Assembly (NCBI GenBank): GCA_003585845.1
Contig: NQOP01000005.1
Coordinates: 62,704 to 74,270 of the forward strand
Reading direction: 5' to 3'
Length of the DNA: 11,567 bases
Origin: Bifidobacteriaceae bacterium NR021
GTDB lineage: Bacteria > Actinomycetota > Actinomycetes > Actinomycetales > Bifidobacteriaceae
Made by a program: the position numbers and the translations under genes. Every line of letters starts with the position of its first letter. Positions within the stretch are counted from its first letter, which is position 1. A model generated the notes under the pieces. It did not search any database. It saw only the letters and a program-made list of their open reading frames with translations, and was not told the origin of the DNA. Positions 1-6,804 of this stretch are shown piece after piece.

Positions 1-648
1 AAGCAAGTTCAGTTTAAGAAGTATCGAAATGTTGGTGTGAATTCAAATAATACCGCTTTTGTGAGCAAATCCTACTTCAATAACTATCTTAAGCCTACAA
101 CGCATATGCTGCTTATTTCGGTAGATTCTAGCAAAGCTAATCTTATAGATATTGTTAAAAACATTCAAAAAACTACATCTAATTATGCTGAGGTTATGGC
201 TACTGGAAGTATATTCCAGCGTGCAACGTGGGAGAGTGCTATCAATACTATTATGATGGTGTTCGTTGGATTAATAGCTGTAGCTGTTGTGATTGCTTTA
301 ATAGGTGTTGCAAACACATTAAGCTTGTCTGTTATTGAGCGAACCAAAGAATCTGCAACTTTGCGCGCAATCGGCATGACAAGGGGACAGGTTAGAAGGT
401 CTCTTGCGTTGGAAGCAACGTTGATCTCCCTAACAAGCACTGTTTCTGGCTTGATTGTTGGAACAGCGTTTGGGTGGATTGGATCCTACATGGTATTTAG
501 CACAATTGGCAAAGTTCCGTTTGTAGTTGATTGGACTATTTACGCGGTTCTTGCTCTAATCGCTTTGCTTGCAGCGCTTCTTTCCAGCGTGCTTCCAGCT
601 CGTAGAGCAGTGAAGTCTTCGCCAGTGGTTGCGCTCGCGGAGGACTAA
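1..648 (+). CDS. FtsX-like ABC transporter permease, C-terminal part (5' truncated)
   Basis: The frame is open from base 1 to the TAA at 646-648, giving 215 visible residues; the start lies upstream of the window. The first ~75 residues are a soluble extracytoplasmic part. It is followed by a hydrophobic segment (about 80-106), a charged cytoplasmic loop containing ERTKESATLRAIGMTRGQVRR, and two more hydrophobic segments (about 137-160 and 173-198), ending in PARRAVKSSPVVALAED. This helix-loop-helix-helix arrangement, the 'E+ATLRAIGMTRGQ' loop and the 'ARRA...P..AL..D' tail are typical of the FtsX domain of MacB/LolC-type permeases. Such proteins couple to a cytoplasmic ATPase to move or release lipoproteins, peptides or drugs, or to sense them; the substrate cannot be read here. 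The ATPase partner is presumably upstream. A strong terminator follows, so this is the last gene of its transcript. Confidence 0.9.
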   Translation, partial: KQVQFKKYRNVGVNSNNTAFVSKSYFNNYLKPTTHMLLISVDSSKANLIDIVKNIQKTTSNYAEVMATGSIFQRATWESAINTIMMVFVGLIAVAVVIALIGVANTLSLSVIERTKESATLRAIGMTRGQVRRSLALEATLISLTSTVSGLIVGTAFGWIGSYMVFSTIGKVPFVVDWTIYAVLALIALLAALLSSVLPARRAVKSSPVVALAED

Positions 649-707
649 ATTTCGCAAAAACTATATGTGAAAGATAGCCTGTAAAAGTTAAGTTGCAGAA
701 AAATATG

Positions 708-754
708 GATAATGCTGGTGCGTAAATTTTACGTGCCGGCATTATCTTTTTCTT
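708..754 (+). terminator. Rho-independent terminator of the permease gene
   Basis: The left arm, starting gataatgctggtgcg at 708, pairs with the right arm ending cgtgccggcattatc at 746. Pairing is almost uninterrupted with three G-U pairs, closed by a small AT loop around 722-731, and followed directly by TTTTTCTT (747-754). It sits about 60 bases after the permease stop. Confidence 0.85.
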
Positions 755-941
755 AAGTGTTTTCGACACGCAGAAAAAATTTGTATTATCGTTATTATTT
801 TTTTATTAAAACGCGCGTATAATTATGTGGCTAGAATAATATTATGCAAAAAAAGAGCATTTTTTATTAGTAATATTCAAAAATAATACGATTATTATTC
901 ATTATGACAAGTTATATCGGAAATATTCCGAATAAATAGCG
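755..941. other. AT-rich intergenic stretch upstream of the surface-protein gene
   Basis: No supportable gene. It is extremely AT-rich, with T-runs (797-804), A-runs (848-854), a short imperfect hairpin atgc/gcat with a T-run (843-865), and an inverted repeat AATAAT-acg-ATTATT (882-896). A consensus TATAAT lies at 818-823 with only a weak TTATTT 17 bases upstream, so a second distal promoter is possible but weak. The clearest structured element is the palindrome at 917-931, listed separately. Confidence 0.5.
917..931. promoter_or_regulatory. Candidate operator palindrome
   Basis: TCGGAA-ATA-TTCCGA is a perfect 6+6 inverted repeat with a 3-base centre. It ends 10 bases before the predicted -35 box of the surface-protein promoter, a position suited to an activator or repressor dimer. 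That it binds a protein is inference; the symmetry is directly visible. Confidence 0.4.
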
Positions 942-971
942 TTGAAAATGTATTTATTCCTTTGTTATGCT
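942..971 (+). promoter_or_regulatory. Predicted sigma-70-type promoter of the surface-protein gene
   Basis: TTGAAA (942-947) is followed after 18 bases by TATGCT (966-971), with an extended -10 TG at 963-964. Transcription would begin near 978, giving a leader of about 54 bases. This is the best promoter match I found in the window. Confidence 0.55.
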
Positions 972-1017
972 CAAGAATGACTGCTGACATAAGTTAGACA
1001 TGAAGGCCGCTACGAGC

Positions 1018-1023
1018 AAGGAG
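1018..1023 (+). promoter_or_regulatory. Ribosome binding site of the surface-protein gene
   Basis: AAGGAG is an ideal Shine-Dalgarno sequence, 8 bases before ATG 1032. It fixes the start codon just ahead of a typical signal peptide. Confidence 0.8.
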
Positions 1024-1031
1024 TAGAAAAT

Positions 1032-3278
1032 ATGGTAACGGTCAAGAAAAAATCTGCCGCAGCAATTGCAGGAATCTTATTGTTAATGCAAAGCCCAATG
1101 CCAGCGTGGGCGCAAGATGCTGCCAATGATGTTCAAACTAATATGCAACCAGCAACAGAGGCGACTGTTAAAGCGTCTACTGAAGAAGCAATTGAAAAAG
1201 CTGAAAAGCGTGTTAACGAATTAGAAGCTCAAATTGAAGATTATAAGAAAAAAGTCGAAGAGTTTGATGCTCTTTTAAATAAAATCTCTGAGACTGAAAA
1301 AATAGCTGAAAACGCTGAGAAAGATAAGGAAAGGGAACTTTCAGAAGCTCAAAATGCACTTAAAATGGATTCCGAAGCTGCAAAAGCAAAGGTTGCAGAA
1401 TTTGAAAAATCCAAAAAAGAAAAAGAGAGCGATCTTACCGGATTAAAAGAAGCATACGAACTTTTAAAAAAGCAATATGATAATGCAAAATTAGCTCTTG
1501 ATGGTTTGCAAAATGACGAAGAAGAAAAAAGTCAAACAAAAGAAAGAGCTGCAGCTAACATAAAACAATATGAATCACAGATTTCCGATCTTCACAGAGA
1601 AGTAGATTCTCTTAAGGAATCTATTGCAAGCGATTCTGCTCAAGTTAAAGAGTATGATACAAAAATCGGTGAATTAGAATCTGCGTTAGAAAAAGCTGAT
1701 CCAAACGATGCAGGTAAAATTTATTCTCTAGCGGAGCAGTTTAGAAAAGTCTCTAATGATCAAGTTTCGCTTAGAAAAAAAGTTGAAGAAAATCAGAAAC
1801 TTGTTGCTGATAAAGAAAGAACTTTGAACGAATTAGAGACTCTTTTCAAAACAGCGCAGCAAGAATTTGTAAAAGCAAGTGAAGATCTTCAAAAGATTAA
1901 AGATCAAATTGATAAGTCTAAAAAAGATGTAGCAAAAAAGCTTGAAGCTTCTAATGCTAAAGATTCTGAAGTAAAGAAAGCTGAGTCTGAAACAAAGCTT
2001 CTTAATAATATTATTGAGAACTATAAGTTAGTTGACAACAAAGATGAATTAGACAAAAAAATTAACTCCTTAAAAAATGGTGTTGAGGGTGCTAAAACAT
2101 TTAAAAACAATCAGTCCGATGAAAGAACTAAGAATAGTAGACTAAAGAAGCAGGCTGAAAATTCTTTGAAGGACGCAGAAAAGAATCTTCAGGAAGCTAG
2201 AGTTAAAGTCGCTACCCTCAAAGCTCAATTGGAACAGGAAAAAGTTCAAAAGAATCAGCAAGATGCTAGCAGCTCTGCTGGTAATAATGAGGCAAAAGAA
2301 TCTGAAAAACAGACTGCTCCTAGTGTTCCAGCACCTTCTGAGTCTAAGAAAGGTAGTGAATCTCAAGAGCATGTTGCTCCAGTTCCTGTACCTCCAGTAG
2401 AATCTGCTCCGAAAGTAGCAGATCCAGTTCCTGCAGTACCTGAAGCTGAAACTGCTCCGGCTGAAACTGTTCCGGCTGAAACTGTTCCAGCGAAGCCTGA
2501 AGCCGAAGCTGCTCCAGCTGGATCAGAAGTTGCACCAGTAGAACCGCCGGTTGCGAAGCCTGAAGCTGAAGTTGTGCCAGCTGAATCCGATGTTGTGAGG
2601 CCTGAAGCTGAAACTGCTCCTGCTGAAACTGCTCCGGCTGAAACTGCTCCGGCTGAAACTGCTCCGGCTGAAACTGCTCCTGCTGAAACTGCTCCTGCAG
2701 TACCTGAAGCTAAGATTCCAGCTCCGTCTGTTAAAGCTCCAGCTATGCCATCTGCTCCTGTTGTTCCGTCAGTATCTGTTGCTCCTGCAACCCCTGCGGT
2801 TCCAGCAGTTCAAGTTGAAGATAATTCAGCGCCTGCTGTTTCTGAAGCACCTTCGGCTCCTTCAGTGTCTTCAGCACCTGCAGAAAATCCTGCTGTTGCA
2901 AATACTAAGAAGGTAGTAACTACAGTTGCTGAATCAGCTAAAAAGGTTTCTTCTGCAGCCGCATCTCAGGTGCCAGCTGTTGTTGCGAATCAGTCAGACA
3001 ATACTTCGCAAGCAAACAAGCCAACTGAGTCTCAGGTTTCAGAAGAAAACTCTACGAAGCCTGAAGATAACAAGGGTGATGTTGAAGAAGTTGACGAAAA
3101 GATTTCGGATACAGTAAGCGAAAAGCCACAAACTCAAGCTAGTGCTACAAGCGAGAACAAGTCTTCTGGCAATATGCTTAGCACTATAATGTTAGGTGTT
3201 TTGGGTGCGCTAACTATTTCTGGAGCTGCTGCTGCCGGCGTGACTGTTATGCGTCACCGTCGCCTGCCGAAAGCATAA
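1032..3278 (+). CDS. Secreted coiled-coil surface protein with Ala/Pro/Glu repeats and C-terminal membrane anchor
   Basis: The product is 748 residues long. Residues 1-27 are a Sec signal peptide: basic MVTVKKK, a hydrophobic core (AAAIAGILLLM), and a likely cleavage after AWA before QDA. Residues about 45-410 are Lys/Glu/Ala-rich with heptad-like leucines and few prolines, predicting a long coiled-coil rod. Residues about 425-655 are Pro/Ala/Val/Glu-rich and low-complexity, including AETAP repeats (three near-copies from residue 472, six copies at 526-555), as in an extended wall-spanning stalk. Residues about 655-712 are polar and charged. Residues 715-740 form a hydrophobic helix followed by RHRRLPKA. 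This order resembles Gram-positive fibrillar surface proteins, but there is no LPXTG before the helix; the nearest resemblance is KPQTQ at 698-702. A plausible role is adhesion or wall structure; I recognise no named family. It has its own promoter and terminator. Confidence 0.85.
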   Translation: MVTVKKKSAAAIAGILLLMQSPMPAWAQDAANDVQTNMQPATEATVKASTEEAIEKAEKRVNELEAQIEDYKKKVEEFDALLNKISETEKIAENAEKDKERELSEAQNALKMDSEAAKAKVAEFEKSKKEKESDLTGLKEAYELLKKQYDNAKLALDGLQNDEEEKSQTKERAAANIKQYESQISDLHREVDSLKESIASDSAQVKEYDTKIGELESALEKADPNDAGKIYSLAEQFRKVSNDQVSLRKKVEENQKLVADKERTLNELETLFKTAQQEFVKASEDLQKIKDQIDKSKKDVAKKLEASNAKDSEVKKAESETKLLNNIIENYKLVDNKDELDKKINSLKNGVEGAKTFKNNQSDERTKNSRLKKQAENSLKDAEKNLQEARVKVATLKAQLEQEKVQKNQQDASSSAGNNEAKESEKQTAPSVPAPSESKKGSESQEHVAPVPVPPVESAPKVADPVPAVPEAETAPAETVPAETVPAKPEAEAAPAGSEVAPVEPPVAKPEAEVVPAESDVVRPEAETAPAETAPAETAPAETAPAETAPAETAPAVPEAKIPAPSVKAPAMPSAPVVPSVSVAPATPAVPAVQVEDNSAPAVSEAPSAPSVSSAPAENPAVANTKKVVTTVAESAKKVSSAAASQVPAVVANQSDNTSQANKPTESQVSEENSTKPEDNKGDVEEVDEKISDTVSEKPQTQASATSENKSSGNMLSTIMLGVLGALTISGAAAAGVTVMRHRRLPKA
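2429..2447 (+). repeat. 19-bp direct repeat, copy 1
   Basis: The sequence tcctgcagtacctgaagct recurs exactly at 2693-2711. The offset is 264 bases (88 codons), so both copies are read in the same frame and flank the repeat-rich stalk segment. Confidence 0.9.
2445..2489 (+). repeat. Three degenerate 15-bp tandem units encoding AETAP/AETVP
   Basis: Units begin at 2445, 2460 and 2475. The unit is gctgaaactgytccr, where positions 11 and 15 vary. They are in frame with the surface-protein gene and related to the more uniform array at 2607-2696. Confidence 0.85.
2607..2696 (+). repeat. Six tandem 15-bp units encoding (AETAP)6
   Basis: Units start at 2607, 2622, 2637, 2652, 2667 and 2682. Each reads gctgaaactgctcc plus T or G, and only that last base varies. 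Each unit is five codons, so copy-number change keeps the frame and would lengthen or shorten the stalk. The near-identity suggests recent expansion. Confidence 0.92.
2693..2711 (+). repeat. 19-bp direct repeat, copy 2
   Basis: Exact copy of 2429-2447, located at the junction where the AETAP array ends (Pro-Ala-Val-Pro-Glu-Ala in the protein). Confidence 0.9.
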
Positions 3279-3315
3279 ATTAAAAAGCTATTAGGTACGT
3301 TGACAATCTAAATTC

Positions 3316-3354
3316 GCGGCTATTTGTGTCTATGCATAAATAGCCGCATTTTTT
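3316..3354 (+). terminator. Terminator between the surface-protein gene and the convergent response regulator
   Basis: GCGGCTATTT (3316-3325) pairs perfectly with AAATAGCCGC (3338-3347) around a 12-base loop, followed by ATTTTTT. It ends the plus-strand transcript. On the minus strand the same hairpin lies 25 bases beyond the regulator's stop but is followed only by GAATTTAG, so it may serve that gene less efficiently. Confidence 0.85.
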
Positions 3355-3371
3355 ATATATTTAGGTATATT

Positions 3372-4127
3372 TTACGGCTTAACTAAGCCATTTTCGTAAG
3401 CGAAAACTACAGCTTGAACGCGGTCTCTAGCATCGATTTTCCCTAAAATATGCGCAACATGAGTTTTAACTGTTGGTAAGCTAATAAATAGTTTGTCAGC
3501 AATTTCCTGATTTGAAAGTCCGTGAGCAATTTCAACAAGAACTTCGCGTTCTCTATCAGTAAGCTCTGGAATAACGGAAATTCCGTATGCGCAGCTTTGT
3601 GTTCCTTGTGCAGTTGAACTTGCTTGTGCAGCGTAACTCGCAACGCTGTTTGCTTTAATATTTGTTGCTACTTTGCCTTGCTGAATCATATTTTCAATCA
3701 AACGCTTCGTAGCAGTCGGAGCAATAATTGCGTTTCCTTGATACACTGTTCGTATTGAATTAAGCAAAGTTTCAGGTTCAGTATCTTTCAAAAGGAACCC
3801 GGAAGCACCAGCATGAATTGCAGCCATAACATATTCGTCTAAATCAAAAGTTGTCAGAATAATAATTCGAGTATTTTCGTTAGTTTTTTGCTGCAGAATC
3901 TTGCGAGTTGCTTCCAAACCGTCCATTATAGGCATGCGAACGTCCATAAGAATAATGTCTGGATTCTGGCTTTTAGAAAGCTCCACAATTTGTGATCCGT
4001 TAGAAGCCTGAGATACAACGTGCATATCTTGCTGCGAATTTATTACCATCGCAAATCCTGCTCGCACAAGCTCCTGATCGTCTGCTATTGCAACGCGAAT
4101 TACTTCATTGTTTTCCATATTTTCCAT
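3372..4127 (-). CDS. NarL/LuxR-family two-component response regulator
   Basis: A 251-residue DNA-binding regulator. The N-terminal receiver domain (about 9-125) has the acidic pair D16-D17, phospho-acceptor D62 in ILMDVRMPIMDG, the switch threonine in ILTTFD (92-93) and the conserved K114 in GFLLKD. The C-terminal LuxR helix-turn-helix (about 186-250) has LTDREREVLVEIAHGLSNQEIA and the recognition-helix region ISLPTVKTHVAHILGKI. The two domains are joined by a Ser/Ala/Thr/Gln-rich linker (about 148-185), rather longer than usual in this family. The gene starts 9 bases after the stop of the sensor kinase on the same strand, so the two are almost certainly one operon and a cognate pair. No strong Shine-Dalgarno is visible; AAGAGTAAG in the kinase's last codons may serve, and a second in-frame ATG occurs at codon 4. 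Target genes are unknown. The gene is convergent with the surface-protein gene. Confidence 0.95.
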   Translation of the reverse strand: MENMENNEVIRVAIADDQELVRAGFAMVINSQQDMHVVSQASNGSQIVELSKSQNPDIILMDVRMPIMDGLEATRKILQQKTNENTRIIILTTFDLDEYVMAAIHAGASGFLLKDTEPETLLNSIRTVYQGNAIIAPTATKRLIENMIQQGKVATNIKANSVASYAAQASSTAQGTQSCAYGISVIPELTDREREVLVEIAHGLSNQEIADKLFISLPTVKTHVAHILGKIDARDRVQAVVFAYENGLVKP

Positions 4128-4136
4128 AGTATCAAC

Positions 4137-6689
4137 TTACTCTTGCTTATTTAATGCGTTGTGTTGAATTTGCTCATCAAGTGGGGCAGCAGGGCGAATA
4201 GCAATCTCAGTTACATTCGCAGCATTATTTGCTGAATGAACGCTTGAACCTGTTTCTCGCAAAACTCCAAGCAATTTTCGCATATATTTCAGTGCCGAAC
4301 GACCTTCATCTCCAATATTTTTGAAAGCTTTACTAATTTCTTCACTTTGTTCCTGTGATTGCTTTGGTTCTGATGACTTTCGATTTTCTGCATTGCTATT
4401 TGTTTTTTCGTATTTATTTAGCATATCAATTCCGCTATTTGCGGCATCGATTACTTTATGCAATGTAATAGCAACTTTTTGCTGAATATTTGAGCTAAGT
4501 CGTTGCCTTTCTGCGTTAGCTGCAAGTACTTCTAGCTGTTTTTGCTCTTGCTCTAATTCTGTTCTGCGCGCTTTTAGAATCAGCAAATTATTGTCATCGT
4601 TTCTGCGGGAATAAGCAAAGGCAATGGCCGCAAAACAAATTAACGCAACTATAAAACCAAAAACTAATCCAATGGACGCAAATTGCATAAAGTCATAAAA
4701 ATTGGTTGTGGCAATATTTGATGTAAAGAATCGTATTGGAGTTTCAGTTTGTGGAATATTTTTTGATGAAATACCAATTTTTACGGCGAAAATAGCAGAT
4801 TCGGCAAGCACTACTGAGCTAACCCATTGCCATGCGCGTTTTTTACCGTAGAGCACAGCAGCGTAAATAATATTTGGTATGAAAAAATTAGCGAATAAAA
4901 TATTCGGCAAGAGTATAAGCTGTATTGCAGAAAATACTGCTGCAACAATTGCGCATGCGGTTGGAGCTTTTCTGCGAAACATGAATGGAATCATGGTTGT
5001 AAGAGTAAATACTTTATAAAGTATTTCTAACGAAAGTGAGTTGGAATATTGTGAAGACATTCCAACTCCAACAATAAAATCGTAGGTTGGCAGAAAGAGC
5101 ATCATAACAACCCAAGGTGATGCATAAATAATGTCTCCAATAAGCCAATGTTGTTCAAACCATTGAGATACTTTCTCAATCCTATTTTTTGAAGTATTTG
5201 CTTCTGGTAAAACGTATGGCAAAACGTTTGTCGAAACTTCCGATGATGTTGAAACGTTTGCATTTTCCGGTTTTGTTTGTGTTTCTGCTTGATTATTAAC
5301 TTTTGCATTCTTATGAGTAACGTTATGAATACTATTTAATACAGAAGCAGTACTGTTTGACTGGTCTGCGCTGTAGGAATATGGAATAAAAGCAACAATA
5401 CTAAACGTTCCATCGTTTAGTTTTCCATAATCAAGTGTGCCGTGAAGATTTTCAATGCGTTCTTTCATGCCAATCAAACCATAACCGTTTTTATGTGGCA
5501 CACCGCTATTTTGCTCTTGATTAGCTTCTAGCTTGTTTATTTCATTTGTAATTTTTAGTGTTAAGCCTTGGTCCTTCCACTGTTCGTGAATGTTTATTTT
5601 AATGCCATCTCCTGCGTGCTTTCGAATATTAGTAAGAGATTCCTGAACAACGCGGTATGCAACGGTTTGTGCGTCCGCGTTAAGCCTATTTTGAGAATTT
5701 ATGCCATCAACAGTGTGCCAAAAAATATTTTTAGGAGATGCAATTTTTGCTTGCTCAATAAGAGAAGGCACGTGATTGAAGTCCAATTGACCCAATGGAG
5801 CGTCTGTTAAAGCTTCTAGAAGTCGGCGCATATCGTGAACGGCTCGCTCGGCTTCGTTTTTAATAATATGCATTGTTTTTTTAGCAAGCGAAATATCTTT
5901 GGTTGCTGCATAACGACCACCATCTGCTTGAACAATAATAATAGAAAGCGTGTGAGCAACAATATCGTGCATATCTCTGGCAATTCTTGCGCGTTCTGCA
6001 GTAACAGCAATGTGTTGAGCTTTTCGGCGGTACGCGCGAATAGCATTATTGTGATCTTGCAAAAGTTGAATAGTATGCACGTGAGTGCGCTGCCAGTAGC
6101 CAATAATAACCGTAATAGTGGTAGTAATAATCGCAAAAATTATTGAAGGAATTGCAAAATTAAGTATATTTGAAACGCAATTTTTTATGCTACTACTATT
6201 TATATTTTGTACACTACAAGTATAACTAGCTTTTGAATGATTGATGCCATATATTGGTCCCATTACAATATTCCACGATATTACTGCGCAAGATAATACA
6301 GTTGTTGCGTAAGCTGCAATAACAAAAGCTTTTGAATGCTCCGGATTTCCACGCGCAATAGCATTAACAAGCAGCACGAAACCAAAGAAATCAGCGAAAA
6401 GTTGAGTAGGGCCAAATGCTACTTGCACAATGCAAATAACAATAAAAATAGTAGCCGATTGTTCAGGCCATAGTTTTCGTAATGAAAGTAGTAATGCAAC
6501 AACAATATTGATAAGCGTTACTGTAATAAGCGAACCTTGAGTCAAAAAGCCATCAACGTTGCTTATAACGTAGCGATCGCTTGAAAGTATAAAAAGAATA
6601 AGTGGAATAATACCCCATAATATGTCGTTTAATGTGAGCTCTTTTCGTAAGCGCTGTATAACACTTTGAAACATATTAGGTACTTTCAT
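4137..6689 (-). CDS. Large tandem sensor histidine kinase (HisKA_3 type) with a degenerate second kinase half
   Basis: Membrane sensor kinase, 850 residues from the ATG at 6689. First half: about six membrane helices (22-199), a HisKA_3 dimerisation/phospho-acceptor helix ERARIARDMHDIVAH with H241, then an ATPase domain with N-box QESLTNIRKH (N354) and glycine motif GYGLIGMKER (402-411). A polar Asn/Ser/Thr linker follows (about 439-500). The second half repeats the layout: about six helices (519-693) and a helix ERQRLSSNIQQKVA that aligns with the first phospho-acceptor helix but has Q736 in place of His. It then has DEGRSALKYMRKLLGVL, matching NEAERAVHDMRRLLEAL of the first half, and ends with no ATPase domain. 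It presumably autophosphorylates H241 and signals to the regulator 9 bases downstream. The start is uncertain: the frame extends to a TTG at 6725 (862 residues), another ATG lies at 6674, and none has a good ribosome site. Confidence 0.9.
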   Translation of the reverse strand: MKVPNMFQSVIQRLRKELTLNDILWGIIPLILFILSSDRYVISNVDGFLTQGSLITVTLINIVVALLLSLRKLWPEQSATIFIVICIVQVAFGPTQLFADFFGFVLLVNAIARGNPEHSKAFVIAAYATTVLSCAVISWNIVMGPIYGINHSKASYTCSVQNINSSSIKNCVSNILNFAIPSIIFAIITTTITVIIGYWQRTHVHTIQLLQDHNNAIRAYRRKAQHIAVTAERARIARDMHDIVAHTLSIIIVQADGGRYAATKDISLAKKTMHIIKNEAERAVHDMRRLLEALTDAPLGQLDFNHVPSLIEQAKIASPKNIFWHTVDGINSQNRLNADAQTVAYRVVQESLTNIRKHAGDGIKINIHEQWKDQGLTLKITNEINKLEANQEQNSGVPHKNGYGLIGMKERIENLHGTLDYGKLNDGTFSIVAFIPYSYSADQSNSTASVLNSIHNVTHKNAKVNNQAETQTKPENANVSTSSEVSTNVLPYVLPEANTSKNRIEKVSQWFEQHWLIGDIIYASPWVVMMLFLPTYDFIVGVGMSSQYSNSLSLEILYKVFTLTTMIPFMFRRKAPTACAIVAAVFSAIQLILLPNILFANFFIPNIIYAAVLYGKKRAWQWVSSVVLAESAIFAVKIGISSKNIPQTETPIRFFTSNIATTNFYDFMQFASIGLVFGFIVALICFAAIAFAYSRRNDDNNLLILKARRTELEQEQKQLEVLAANAERQRLSSNIQQKVAITLHKVIDAANSGIDMLNKYEKTNSNAENRKSSEPKQSQEQSEEISKAFKNIGDEGRSALKYMRKLLGVLRETGSSVHSANNAANVTEIAIRPAAPLDEQIQHNALNKQE

Positions 6690-6804
6690 AATTACTAGGC
6701 TAGTGCATAGTACTTTATAGAACAATCAAACTTGAGTATGATTTATAAATAGAGTGTGTAATTGATAGTTGCAATGTAGCACGAATAAAGAAAGGGATGG
6801 CAAG
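6690..6804. promoter_or_regulatory. Divergent promoter region between the sensor kinase and proline iminopeptidase
   Basis: This short AT-rich gap must hold promoters for both directions. It contains the perfect 10-base palindrome ATTTATAAAT (6741-6750), which reads as TATAAA on both strands and could act as a -10 box either way. No convincing -35 pairs with it; TTGCAA on the minus strand (around 6774-6769) and TTGAGT on the plus strand (6732-6737) are at imperfect distances. Confidence 0.35.
6791..6797 (+). promoter_or_regulatory. Ribosome binding site that sets the proline iminopeptidase start
   Basis: AAAGGGA lies 7 bases before the ATG at 6805. The frame also extends to a TTG at 6769, but that has no ribosome site and would add a non-conserved MQCSTNKERDGK. 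The ATG start gives the family-like beginning MALLTSYYVPGL. Confidence 0.7.

Noticed and set aside
843..865. Short hairpin atgc/gcat followed by a T-run, resembling a terminator
   Set aside because: Only a 4-bp stem with a purine-rich loop in a region full of A and T runs; no gene upstream needs it because a strong terminator already sits at 708-754.
2344..2535. Minus-strand open frame rich in Gln/Leu within the surface-protein gene
   Set aside because: It is the antisense reading of the Pro/Ala/Glu repeats, which avoid stop codons by composition; no ribosome site or promoter.
5835..6146. Plus-strand open frame opposite the kinase phospho-acceptor region
   Set aside because: Asn/Ser-rich antisense shadow of conserved kinase codons with no ribosome site or recognisable domain.
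6690..6725. TTG start for the sensor kinase (862 residues)
   Set aside because: No ribosome site and a rare start codon; the ATG at 6689 is preferred, though it also lacks a strong site, so this remains open.
6769..6804. Upstream TTG start for the proline iminopeptidase gene
   Set aside because: No ribosome site precedes it, the added residues are not family-like, and a good AAAGGGA precedes the ATG at 6805.
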